The translations under genes were made by a program, and so were the position numbers. A stretch of 64,000 nt of DNA from Hordeum vulgare subsp. vulgare (lineage: Eukaryota > Streptophyta > Magnoliopsida > Poales > Poaceae): positions 493,584,263-493,648,262 of the forward strand of contig NC_058524.1 of assembly GCF_904849725.1 (NCBI RefSeq), read 5' to 3'. Shown in pieces: positions 22,527 to 33,210 of this stretch (position 1 is the stretch's first letter; each line of letters starts with the position of its first letter). The notes beneath the pieces were generated by a model, which did not search any database, had not been told where the DNA came from, and saw only the letters and a list, made by a program, of their open reading frames with translations.

Positions 22527-25202
22527 AGCATCCCCAAGCTTAACTCCTGCTCGTCCTCGAGTAGGGAAGTGATAAGAATGAAATTTTGATGCTTTCATGC
22601 TACCTAGCATAGGTGTCCTTTGTAATTCCACTTATGTGATGTGAATGTTCAGATCCATTAGATTGAAAACAATAGTTTGCTATTGATGTGGAAACAATAA
22701 TAATTCAAGCAAACTAGCAAAGTAATCATGAACTTTCAAAATAACAAGGCCAAAAGAAAGTTATCCCTACAAAAGCATATAGTCTGGCTATGCTCTATCA
22801 TCATTGCACAACGAATTTAAATCATGCACAACCCTGGTATTGGCCAAGTAATTGTTTCACACCTTTACTTTCTCAAACATTTTCAACTCTCACGCAATAC
22901 ATGAGCGTGAGCCATGGTTATAGCACTATAGATGGTGTGGAATGTAGTGGAGGTTGCAAGAAAAAAAGGAGAAGATAGTCACATTAACTAGGCATATCAA
23001 TGAGTTGTGGAGATGCTCATCAATAGATATCAATGTGAATGAGTAGGGATTGCCATACAAATGATGCACTAGAGCTACAAGTATGTGAAAGCTCTTAAAG
23101 AAAACTAGTGGGTGTGCATCCAACTTGCTTGCTCACGAAGACCTAAGTCAATTTTGAGGAAGCCTATCATTGGAATATACAAGCCAAGTTATATAATGAG
23201 AATTTCCCACTAGCTATATGGTGGTGACAAAACGAGAGACTCTCAATCATGAAGATCATGGTGCTCAAAATGCACAAGTGTGGAAAAAGTGGTAGCATTG
23301 TCCCTTCTCTCCTTTTCTCTCATATATTTTATTTTTATTTTGGTGGGATCTTTGGCCTCTTTTTTATGGGCTTCTTTGGCCTCTTTTATTTCCTCACATG
23401 GGACAATGCTCCAATAATGATGATCATCACACTTTCAACTCAAAACTTAGAGCAATTATGGCTCTATATGGAATGCCTTCGGTTGTGTACCGTGGCAATG
23501 ATCTAGCATGACATAGACATCAATGGAAACATCATGCTAGCTATCTTACGATCATGCAAAGGCAATTAAGACATGGTGGAACATGTCATGGTGGTAGTTG
23601 CATGGCAATATATCTTGGAATGACTTTACAAAAGCCATAATAGGTAGGTATGGTGGCTGTTTTGAGGGAGGCTAATGGTGGGTTTTGTGCACTGGCGAAA
23701 GTTGCGCGGCACTAAGAAGATAGTGATGGTGGAAGGTGAAAGTGCATCTAAACCATGGACTCAACATTAGTCATGAAGAACTCATATACTTGTTGCAAAA
23801 GTTTTATTAGTAATCGAAGCAAAGCATTCAACGCATACTCCTAGGGGAAGGGTTGCTAGGTATAAACCATCGCGCGATCCCGACCGCCACGCAAAGGATG
23901 ACAATCAATATACTAATCATGCTCAGACTTCATCACATAGCGGTTCACCATACGTGCATGCTACGGGAATCACTAACTTCAACACAAGTATTTATAGATC
24001 CACAACACCTTACTAGCATGACTTCAATATTACCATAACCACAACTCAAAACTAATTGAGATGAATCAAACTTCTGTAACTATTCAATGCACATGAAGGT
24101 GGAAGTTTTCGTATCCCTTTGGATAACTACCCCTTTTGAGACTACTTTCAAAGCATAGATCAACTACGAAGCCACGCATCGCTGCGCTCTAAAAGATATA
24201 AGTGAAGCACATAGAGCAAAAGTATCTAGCTCAAAAGATATAAGTGAAGCACATGTGAGCTGAATTGTCTACCAAAAGATATAAGTGAAGCTCGACAAAA
24301 TCACGGTATGTGCATGTCTCTCTCTCTAGGTGTGCAGCAAGGATGATTGTGTCACAACAAAAATAAAAGACTCCTACGATACAAGACGCTCCAAGCAAAA
24401 ACACATAACATGTGGTGAAGAAAAATATAGCCCCAAGTAACGTTACCGATGGATTGAAGACGAGAGAGGGGATGCCTTCCCGGGGCATCCCCACGCTTAG
24501 GATTTTATGGCATCCTTGAATCTCTTGGTGTGCCTTGGGCATCCCCAAGATTGAGCTCTTGCCACTCTTTATCTTTTTGTCCATAAGAACTTCACCCAAA
24601 ACTTGAAAACTTCACAACACGAAACTTAAACAGAAACTCGTGATAACATTAGTACAAGAAAGAAAATCACCACTTCCTTAGGTACTGTAGCAAACTTAAA
24701 TTCTACTTGTGCTGATGTTGGGTTACTGTACATTCAATCTTCCATGGCTAATACCCCCTGATACTATCCATAGTTTCATCAAAATAAGCAACCAACACAA
24801 CAAAAACAAAATCTGTTAACAGCAGACCAGTCTGTAGTAATCTGTATGTTTCGTATACCTATGGTACTTTACAAATTCTGAACAATTATGACAGTCTCAA
24901 GAATTTGTGTAGAAATCAGCAGCAAAAAGAATCAACTCAAAAGATCTTACAGAAAAAAAATGAAAATTCTTTTCGTGAGCAGAAAGTTTCTGTCTTTTCC
25001 AGCATGACCAAACAATCATCCTCAAGACTAATCATAACGGTTTTTCTTGGCACAAACGCAAAAAGAAACACAAAAAACACAATCATAACAGAATTATGAA
25101 AGTGTGGAAAACACAAAACATAAATAAAAAGGATAGATTCGTTGGGTTGCCTCCCAACAAGCGCTTTTGTTTAACGCCCTTAGCTAGGCGAAAGTGATGG
25201 AA
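22527..25202 (-). other. R3 non-coding 3' region
   Basis: Related along most of its length to R2 1276-3990 but with no supported ORF. It includes a purine-rich tract beside the 3' LTR, a CT-rich stretch near 23300-23395, a loose tandem repeat at 24191-24300, and the conserved block at 25143-25190 whose minus strand reads GTTGGGAGGCAACCCAAC. The pol genes expected of an autonomous Athila element are absent. Confidence 0.75.
24191..24300. repeat. degenerate tandem repeat, 3 copies
   Basis: AAAAGATATAAGTGAAGC occurs at 24191, 24233 and 24284 (spacings 42 and 51). It is the counterpart of the 41-bp repeat at 2983-3105 in R2. Confidence 0.8.
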
Positions 25203-26129
25203 TCACGTATAGTCATCTTTGGTGCTCAAACCATAGGTAGCCCTCATCATAGATTCATAAGGCAATCTTATTTTATTTCTAGGAAAGTGCTCCATGCCCT
25301 TATTTAAGGTAAATTGAAATCTAATATTCCCTTCCTTCATATCGATGATATCACCAATAGTCCTTAGGAAAGGTCTACCAAGAATAATGGGACATGAAGG
25401 ATTGCAATCTATGTCAAGTACAACGAAATCCACGGGTAGATAGTTCTTATTTGCAACAATAAGAACATAATCGATCCTCCCCATGGGCTTCTTGACAGTA
25501 TAATCCGCAAGATGCAAATTAAGAGAACACTCTTCAATCTCATGAAAACCAAGAATATCACATAAAGACTTTGGAATCGCGGAAACACTAGCACCCAAAT
25601 CACACAAAGCATTGCACTCATAGTTTTTGATCTTGATTTTGATAGTAGGTTGCCATTCATCATGAAGTTTTCTAGGTATCGAGACTTCTAGTTCGAGATT
25701 ATCTTCAAGAGATTTCATCATAGCATCTACGATATGCGCGGTAAAGCCTTTGCTTTGGCTATAAGCATGTGGAGAGTTTGCAATGGATTGCATCAAAGAA
25801 ATGCATTCAAACAAGGAGCAATTATCGTAATTGAATTCCTTGAAATCCAAAGTGGGAGTTTCATTACTACCCAAAATTTTGACTTTTTCTACTCCACTCT
25901 CCACACCTTTATCATCAAGATAGGTGGACTCCGAATCATTGGGGCGTTTTTTCAACCAAAGTGGATTCATATCCAGCCCCTCCATAAGTAGGTTTGACAC
26001 ACGAAAACAAAGATTCAAGAGGAGACACACCAAGCACTTTAAGATCTTCGTGATTTGCATCACTAGAACGCACCCTTTTAAACCATTCATGTCTAGCGCG
26101 AATTTGGGCGGTTCTTTCTTTGCTCTCAT
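25203..26129 (-). pseudogene. R3 aspartic protease region of gag-pro
   Basis: The frame covers 308 residues. Residues from about 55 onward are gag-protease linker and protease. The active-site region reads ALCDLGASVSAIP with Asp near residue 177, and ILGRPFL follows about 75 residues later, the two hallmarks of retropepsins in Athila-like elements. Leu follows the catalytic Asp where Ser or Thr is usual; this D-L-G-A form is typical of the lineage. The first 50 residues appear out of frame relative to the gag ORF at 26613-25936, so a frameshift lies near 26000. The frame stops at 25203 with no RT after it. Confidence 0.75.
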
Positions 26130-27099
26130 TCATGGAGATACGCATAGCTTTCAAAGTTTCATCCAAGTTGATCTTGGGAGGAGCGCATCTAACTTTCAAA
26201 GCATCAATTTCACAAGACATCCTATCAACGCTCTTAGCCAAATCGTCTATTTTGAGTAGTTTTTCCTCTATGGACGCATTGAAAATATTTTGAGAGTTGA
26301 TGAACTCTTTGATATTACTCTCTAGATCAGAGGGTAATTTGTTGTGATTTCCATAAGTGTTGCCATAGGAATTGCCATAATTGTTAGAGGAGTTACTAGG
26401 AAAAGGCCTAGGAACATAGTTTCCTCTAAAAGTATTGTTGTTGCCAAAATTGTTCCTACCAAAAAAATTCACGTCCAAACTAGCGTTGCTACTCTCAATC
26501 AAAGAAGATAGTGGCATGTCATTAGGATCTACGGTAGCGTTTCTACTAGCAACCAAATTCATCAACTCGTCCATCTTAGCACTAAGTGAGTTAATCTCTT
26601 CTATAGCGTGCACCTTTTTGCTAGCAGGCGACCGTTCAGTGTGCCACTGAGACTAGTTGGTCATGATATTGTCTAAGAGTTTTTGTAGCGTCTCCTAACG
26701 TGATTTCCATGAACGTTCCACCTGAGGCAGAGTCCAAGATATTGCGAGAAGCGAAATTCAAGCCAGCGTAAAAGATTTGTATAATCATCCACAAACTCAA
26801 GCCATGAGCGGGACAATTTCTAATCATAAGATTCATCCTCTCCCAAGATTGTGCAATGTGTTCATGATCAAGTTGCTTGAAATTCAAGATATCATTACGT
26901 AAGGAGATGATCTTAGTCGGCGGAAAATACTTGGATATGTCAGCAGATTTGCATCTATCCCAAGAATCGATACTATTTTTAGGCAAAGAAGAAAACCAAG
27001 TTTTTGCGCGATCTCGCAACGAGAAAGGAAAAAGTTTCAACTTAATCACGTCATTATCCACATCTCTTTTCTTTTGCATATCGCAAAGCTCAATGAAGG
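25936..27099 (-). pseudogene. R3 gag core (retrotrans_gag type), frameshifted
   Basis: The frame from 27099 to 26636 carries the gag core (residues like FPFSLRDRAKTWFSSLP and a FYAGLN segment), typical of the retrotransposon gag family. It stops near 26640 and the C-terminal half continues in another frame at 26613-25936 (Asn/Gly-rich stretch with NNFGNNN, then a coiled-coil-like part). The protein would build the virus-like particle. R4 is inserted at its upstream end, and the N-terminal part is at 44649-44828. I see no zinc knuckle. Confidence 0.72.
27095..27099. repeat. R4 TSD, left copy
   Basis: GAAGG, repeated at 44644-44648. Confidence 0.92.
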
Positions 27100-29698
27100 T
27101 GTCACATCCCTGACACCTTAATCAAGTTAGCTTTGTGCTCATGTTTTCTTTGCATTGCATCTAGGAAATTTCAACAAGAACAAAGCAAGTGGTGAAGGAA
27201 AATTCTAAAACCCTAGCCACTTTTCAAAATAAAGGAAAATTCAAACTAGTTAAAATCAATGAACCCAAAATGGCCTCAAGAAAAGTTCAATCTTTCTGAT
27301 AATTCATGGAAGTAAATAAGCAATGAAGAAAACCATTTTCTTGATACTTTAAGCATTTTAAATAAATGCAAAAAGCTACTGGTTTCAAGTTTAAAATTTG
27401 AAATCAGAAACATTAAGCTTTCAAAAATGTTGAAAAGTTTAGGAATGGTTGGAAATATTCCAACAAATATTCTGGGGTGTTCAACATAGTTTTTACAAAC
27501 TATTTGGGCGCTGAAATAAATAGTAAATCAATGAAATAGCAAAACAGAAACAAAACAGAAAAAAGAGAAAAGAACTACCTGTCGCTCACCTCAGCCAGGC
27601 CCAGTAGCGCTGCTGTCTTCCTCCTCGCCAGTAGGAGCAGGAGGTGGCCGCCGCGTTGCCGCGCGCCTCCACGCAGCTCCATGCCTGCCTGGCCGCCGCT
27701 TCGTGCTGGCAAGCACGGGGATAACCTCCCCGAGCACGTAGCTATCCATTCCCGTGCTCATTCTTCCCCCTCTCCTGTCGGTTCTCCCGATCCCCTCTGC
27801 CGCCATTGACAGAAGCTCGAGCTCGAGCTTCCCGTGCCCCTAGCCATAGGAACTTCCTCCCGAGTGTGCCGTTAGCTCCGCCTCGACGAGCTGGTCCTCC
27901 CTGCAGAAGCCGAAGCCTCCTCGAGCCCTGCAACGCCTACGACACCGTCGTCTTCAACCTTCGGCCGCCGGCGAGCTCTGCTCGATTCGTCGCCCTCAGT
28001 GCTTCCCCGAGCCGTCTAAGCCCTCCTCTGCACTCCTCGTGAGCTTGCGCATCTTTCCCCTAAGATCTCCCCATCGATCCCCTCCTCTAGGTCTAGTTCC
28101 ATCGGAGCCCGACGAGGACCGCCGCTGCAGCTCGTCGCCGGTAGCCCTCCGGTGAAGGGTTGGTCCGTCTGAGGCCACCAGCAGCCTCAGGACATCACGT
28201 AGATGCTTTAGGAACCCAGCCCCGCGCGTTTTGACCCTGTAATCGATGGCTTCGACGATGGCCGAACTTGGTCGCCGCCAAGCTCGTCGCCGGCGTTGAT
28301 TCCGGCCACCCCAGCCCCTGGGGTTTGTCCCATCGTGCGCGCCGTCGAGTGGTCGTTCTCCCCGTGGTCTCTGCCGTGAGTTTGGCCGCCGGAGGTGAGT
28401 TTCCGAAGCCCTCCACCATACTGGTGGTCGCCGGAGGCTCCCCGCCGGCGAGGACGACCTCGCCGCCGGTGGATCTCAGCTGGCCTGAGCCACTAACGTG
28501 TGGGGCCAGCCTTTGGATAATCTGGAATAATAAAAATAAAACCAAATAATTTAATAAGTCACTGACATGTGGGTCCAGTGACATTAATTAGCTAATTAAG
28601 ATTAATTCTAATCTAAAACAGACCAGAGTCACTGACCAGTGGGTCCCACTGGTCAGGTTTGACTTTCAGCAGGTGAGTTGACCTGCTGATGTCAGGCTGA
28701 CGCAATAAAGGGGTTTTCGAGTATAAAAATAAATCAAGAAATATTTAAAACTTCTAAAATTCATAGAAATTAATCTGTAACTCCAATGAAAATAATTTAT
28801 ATATGAAAAAGTATCATAAAAATTCAAGGAATCTGAATATGTCGTTTTCAAACATGTTTGAAAATGTTACAGAACCCAAACATGTAGATTAATGAATAAG
28901 TTAATTCTTATAAATACTTTCTAGATGGAATTTGGAAAATATTTAAATTTCACTATAAATGACATGATCAAACACTGTCCGAATTACAAACCAGCAACCT
29001 AACATGTCATCCCATGCATGTTAACATCAAGTTGATCTGAGCATCAGGTCGAATCAATTAAAATTGTATCCGAGAATACCTCGTTTAAAGTGGTATTTGA
29101 ACTTGATTCAAATCAACTTCAAACCTAATACATGTTAGCTATAATAATTACCATCTTGTATTCTCATGCCATGCTCATGCATCATCTTGATTGCATATGT
29201 TTGATATTGGTTGTTGTCATTCCTTTCGGTAGGCGGGTTGATTCATTGGAACCGTCCTTAGGAAATGAGTTCCGTGTATGTAATCCAAGACTAGATACTA
29301 CCACACGTTGGGATACTTAATTGAGCCTCTCGACTTATTAATCGCTTAGTACTCGGTCCAGGAGTTGCAAGTAGTTTCTGGTGTTTATAGTCATGCTGGA
29401 GGCCGTGCATAGCGCTGACCTGAGAGGTGGGCTGTGATGCGGTAGGCAGTGGCACGGTGTACCAAGTGGCACCCGGATGGTGGGCTTGGGAACCCTGCGC
29501 ACATCGTTTGGGGCCGTGGCGGAAACCTCGGCCGGACTTCCGTGCGGGTTACCCTCAGATAGGCGATAGACCTGGACTAGGTACTAATGTGGTTAACGGT
29601 CGTGGCCGACTCCCTTGCTGGGCTTCCGCTTAAAGGTTGCCGAGGTGCATGACGTGCACATGGCGATAAGTGGCGAGAGCGTGTGTGACGAAGTACAC

Positions 29699-29739
29699 CC
29701 CTGCAGGGTTATGATCTATTCGAATAGCCGCGTCCGCGG
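29699..29739 (+). other. conserved palindrome and hairpin, R4 5' LTR
   Basis: CCCTGCAGGG at 29699-29708 and CCGCG-TC-CGCGG at 29728-29739, followed by ATGGACTACTTG. The 3' LTR has the same at 39902-39911 and 39931-39942 (CCGCGTCCACGG, one mispair). Confidence 0.65.
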
Positions 29740-30070
29740 ATATGGACTACTTGGAGACATATGTTGTTCATAGATAACTTCAATGGCTACTCATAAAATT
29801 GTCAAGATAAGCGTGAGTTTCGTGGACGGCATTACCGTATGGATACGGAATGATTCCACGATGGAGTATTGTTGTGGTGTTAGTGGACTCGTGTGCGAGA
29901 AATCAAGTTGTCAAAATTATTTAAAAATGCCAGTTGTCTAGCCACGAGTCAAATGCTGGCGTTCCGCATGAAACCCCACAATACCTTATTGATACATTGC
30001 ATGAGTAGATAGTTATCCTAAAGTCTTGCTGAGTACCTCCGTACTCATGTTTGCTTAATAAATGTTGTAG

Positions 30071-30126
30071 AGGTTGCTAATGACCCTAATGGAGGGTTCT
30101 TCATAGACATCGATGACGATGAGTAG
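30071..30126 (+). other. terminal exon-like block, R4 5' LTR
   Basis: Follows AATGTTGTAG (acceptor-like). The open frame encodes an Asp-rich end (FFIDIDDDE) and stops at TAG 30124-30126. In the 3' LTR the same frame is kept across the R6 insertion. Joining by splicing is an inference. Confidence 0.35.
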
Positions 30127-30261
30127 CTCGTGTCCCTGCTACGATCTGGCCCTAGATTGGGTCTGTAGTATAGTCAGGCTATGTGCCTTCTAGTTTCACC
30201 TATCTGTACTCAGACAGTTTTAAACACTTCCGCTGGCTTGTAACTGAACGACTGCTATTAT

Positions 30262-30323
30262 GGGTCGTGAGACCCTTACTGTGTAATATTATGTGTCTGG
30301 CTCTTCTGAGCCTCTTAAATAAA
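30262..30323 (+). terminator. R4 5' LTR polyadenylation region with two hairpins
   Basis: GGGTC-GTGA-GACCC (30262-30275), GGCTC-TTCT-GAGCC (30299-30312), then AATAAA (30318-30323). The 3' LTR has the same at 44022-44083, and R5 has a version with paired changes at 61996-62057. Confidence 0.6.
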
Positions 30324-30587
30324 GCTTGTATGTTTATGGTTATGTTGTGATGCCATCGATGTATCTATACATATCGGTATGCCATGCGTACGTATGTCGT
30401 ACTTGATATGTATGGGGTTCGACTACCTAGCCGTGAACTTTAGTAGCACTCCTTACAGGGAATTGCCCCTTTGTGATCCAATGAGCCATGGTAGCTCGCT
30501 ACTGCTCCGGACACATTGGTTGACCGGCATGTGTCCTTCTTAGCTCCTGTGTCTGTCCCTCTTGGGGAAATGTCACGCGATGTAATG

Positions 30588-30612
30588 GAGTCCTTGTAGC
30601 TTGCTACGACTC
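30588..30612 (+). other. bulged hairpin in R4 5' LTR
   Basis: Same 25-base stem-loop as at 10533-10557 in the R1 internal domain (GAGTC, CTT bulge, GTAGC, TT, GCTAC, GACTC). Also in the 3' LTR at 44348-44372. Confidence 0.75.
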
Positions 30613-30886
30613 GTCTACACTCGCTGGTGACCGACACCTGCTTTGTTGGGTCATGTATGCCTGTCCTTGTGCGGTACTGCCACTTTGGTTTATGACTAGA
30701 CTTGTCGATCCGGGTTCTTTGACATTGGACTGCTAGCAACACAAATGCATACGTGAGTCAAAAGGCGCAAACGGTCCCGACTAAGGTAAGGATTCAGCCT
30801 GGAGTTAACCGTGCGTGAGACCGCAAAGGGATGCGATGTGTTACACGCTGGATTCCTATGGCTTAGGATCGGGGTCCCGACAGCGT

Positions 30887-30899
30887 TGGTATCAGAGCC
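30887..30899 (+). promoter_or_regulatory. R4 primer-binding site (tRNA-iMet)
   Basis: TGGTATCAGAGCC, four bases after the LTR end CCCGACA. A leader of about 420 bases without an ORF follows up to orf0 at 31320. Confidence 0.92.
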
Positions 30900-31319
30900 T
30901 GACTGACTGTAGGACTACTAAGCCAAACTGGTCGAAGTTGAGTCTAGAATTGCTTTAATTATACATAAGGGAATTGTTTGTGGAAGGGAACATAAGATTC
31001 TTGCTCTTCTCTCAGGTTATTCTATTCTGGTCATCCTCGTCTTTTCTGCGGGAATTAAGGACTAGGTTACTCATCTTCTTCTAGGCTCGTGTTTCTGATC
31101 GGTAGATTATAAGACTACGGGTCGAGAGTTATATTGGGTTTCTTTTATCCCTAGGGAAAAGGAAGTATGTTGATGATGAGAGAATTAACTTGATAGTTGA
31201 GTGGTTACGCTATTCCATTTTGGGTTGTCTCAAAATTTATTTTTGAGCATTTACAACTGTTATGCTGCCCAATTTTTCATTCGGAGCTCTAATGCTTTTG
31301 CATTACTCTCTATTTACAG

Positions 31320-32093
31320 ATGCCTGGCCGTCCTTCTTGTCAGGTGGTACGTCTGACCAGGTGCATTGATGTACTGGGTCATACGGCCATGCTGGTCAGG
31401 GTGATGTCGGTGTGCGGTTACCGCTGGTACCCCGAGTACACACTGGAGGAACAGTACCGAGACTTCAACCAGAGCCAATATATCTGCACTGTTAGGGTAT
31501 TTCCAGACTACCCTAGAGCTGAGGAGCCAATCCATTGGTCCTATGGGTTGGGAGTAACTGTTGACATGGCAGTACAAGATGCTGCCTATTCAATGCTGAC
31601 CATTATGAGAGCGAGACATGCACTGCTGCAGAATTCAGAGTTCTGCTATGTTCCGGCCTCTCAGCCTGGTGAAGAGGGATACCTCAGCGGAGTCTATTTT
31701 GATTCTTCTATGGAGGATCCACTAATGCAGTCCACTGTTGAGATGTTAGAGAACAGAGACAGGGATGCTCGTGCTCTCCGCATGGAGCTTTATGCTACCC
31801 GTGCCCGTCTGTGGACGGCTTTGACGCAGCTGGCACCGGTAGTCCAGACAGGGTACGGAGATATGGAGATGCTGAACCCTGTTAGGACCCATCTTCCGGC
31901 CCACGTTGACTGGCCAGCTATAGGAGGAGTCACCCCTCTTCAGGGACCCCTCTTACCACAAGTCAGGGGACCAAGGCCACATTCGTGTCCTTATGGATCC
32001 CAGGGATCTCAGGCTAGAGTGTTTCCTGATCCGCAGGTTGAGCTTCCAGGTCATGGAGGTAATCTCTATGAGATGTTCTATGCGGATGCCTGA
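31320..32093 (+). CDS. R4 orf0, extra protein upstream of gag
   Basis: Intact 257-residue frame from ATG 31320 to TGA 32091-32093, between the PBS leader and gag on the sense strand. Function unknown. Residues about 35-105 look like a small folded domain: strand-like segments (YICTVRVFP, then PIHWSYGLGV) followed by a helix beginning DMAVQDAAYSMLTIMRAR, a pattern that reminds me of double-stranded-RNA-binding folds. Residues about 145-180 (ENRDRDARALRMELYATRAR) are predicted coiled coil. The C-terminal 70 residues are Pro/Gly-rich. R7 has a protein of the same plan in the same place. I recall an orf0 upstream of gag in rice RIRE3/RIRE8-type Gypsy elements, so the gene position is known but its role is not. 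Confidence 0.7.
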   Translation: MPGRPSCQVVRLTRCIDVLGHTAMLVRVMSVCGYRWYPEYTLEEQYRDFNQSQYICTVRVFPDYPRAEEPIHWSYGLGVTVDMAVQDAAYSMLTIMRARHALLQNSEFCYVPASQPGEEGYLSGVYFDSSMEDPLMQSTVEMLENRDRDARALRMELYATRARLWTALTQLAPVVQTGYGDMEMLNPVRTHLPAHVDWPAIGGVTPLQGPLLPQVRGPRPHSCPYGSQGSQARVFPDPQVELPGHGGNLYEMFYADA

Positions 32094-32436
32094 GCTGTGA
32101 GCGGAAGGATAGTATGGTAGTAGCCGTACGTTCACAGTCCTGCGTGACTTGTGAAGTATGCCTGTGATGTGAAATGAATTTCAGAGGCCTAGATAAATAA
32201 TGTACAGGAAGCTTGTAAGCCTCTGATGAGTAGTTTCATAATTTCAGTAGTTTGCTCTTCGGATAAGGTTGTACTGAACTATGTAAGGGTGTGTATGAAC
32301 CATGGTGTATATATAGCAGTTGCTTGTTACCATGCTGTTCGGATATTCATTTCCGCATTCCGTGTGTTCAGTACATTCTTAATCCATAGCTAGTATTGAT
32401 ATGATATTGGTCTAAGCTGTGAGTTTGTTTGTCAGG

Positions 32437-33210
32437 ATGGTGTTCATCAGGTTGAACCGTGCCCGTGCTCATGAGCAAGGCAAGGGTAGTCAAGCGTCGC
32501 TGGAAGACCTGCCTCACCCGCCCTCTCTGGCGGAAGTTATGCTAGAGGCAGAGAGAAACAAAAGGGAGACCAACCAACTGATAGAGCGTATTGAGCAGAA
32601 TACGGCTCGTCAGCCTAGGAATGCTACAGTGTCCCTCAACGACTTTGTGAAGCTGAATCCTCCAAAGTTTCATCATTCTGTCGATCGCCTCGACGCTGAT
32701 GACTGGGTGTGCAGCATCGCACGCAAGATTCGCTCTGCGAATGTTTCTGAGGCCGACAAGGTGACCTTTGCGGCGTATTTCTTGGAAGGACCCGCCAATC
32801 TGTGGTGGGAGAACTTTGAAGCTATGCGTCCTGCTGAACCAACAGCCACATGGGCAGACTTCAGTGCAGCTTTTCGTCTGCACCATATTCCAGAGGGCCT
32901 GATGGACGGAAAGAGAGAGGAGTTCTGTGCCTTCACTCAGGGCAAGTTGACCGTGGATGCCTATAGCCGCGAGTTTGGTAACCTCACCCGCTATGCAACA
33001 CAGGAGGTGTCTACTGACGCCAAGAAGCAAGCAAGATTCCGTAAGGGTCTGAGCCCTGAGCTTCGTCGTGATCTGCGCCTCCACGAGTGTGCAAGCTTTC
33101 AAGCCCTGGTCAACAAGGCGATCAGTGCCGAGACTGGTCATAGTGACTTTGAAGCCATAAGGAAGCACTCCCGTGACTTTGGCTCGTCTTCTGGTCCGCG
33201 TTTCCCAAAC
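32437..33210 (+). pseudogene. R4 gag, frameshifted near its C terminus
   Basis: The first ATG is at 32437 (the frame is open a few codons earlier without ATG). The gag core shows a DDW motif (LDADDWVCSI), FAAYFLEGPANLWWENF and a FxxGLxxELRRDL segment, all typical of chromovirus gag. The frame is lost around 33200-33210, where a single-base indel moves the continuing gag sequence into the frame that leads into pol. The former frame runs out at 33357. It would form the virus-like particle. The 340-base gap between orf0 and gag has no ORF. Confidence 0.85.

Larger units (their letters stand above)
27100..30882 (+). repeat. R4 5' LTR (3783 bp, internal deletion)
   Basis: Compared with the 3' LTR it lacks about 414 bp at 29234/29235 (equivalent of 39025-39438), with a 3-bp GGC microhomology at the junction. 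It contains a GC-rich region 27590-28500, a palindrome/hairpin pair at 29699-29739, two hairpins and AATAAA at 30262-30323, and the shared stem-loop at 30588-30612. Minus-strand frames in the GC-rich part show no domain and are not called. Confidence 0.9.

Noticed and set aside
27387..28584. GC-rich ORFs on both strands in the R4 LTRs (also 37375-38338) and in R5 (47396-48252)
   Set aside because: No domain, frames open on both strands at once, and positions fall inside LTRs. Composition explains them.
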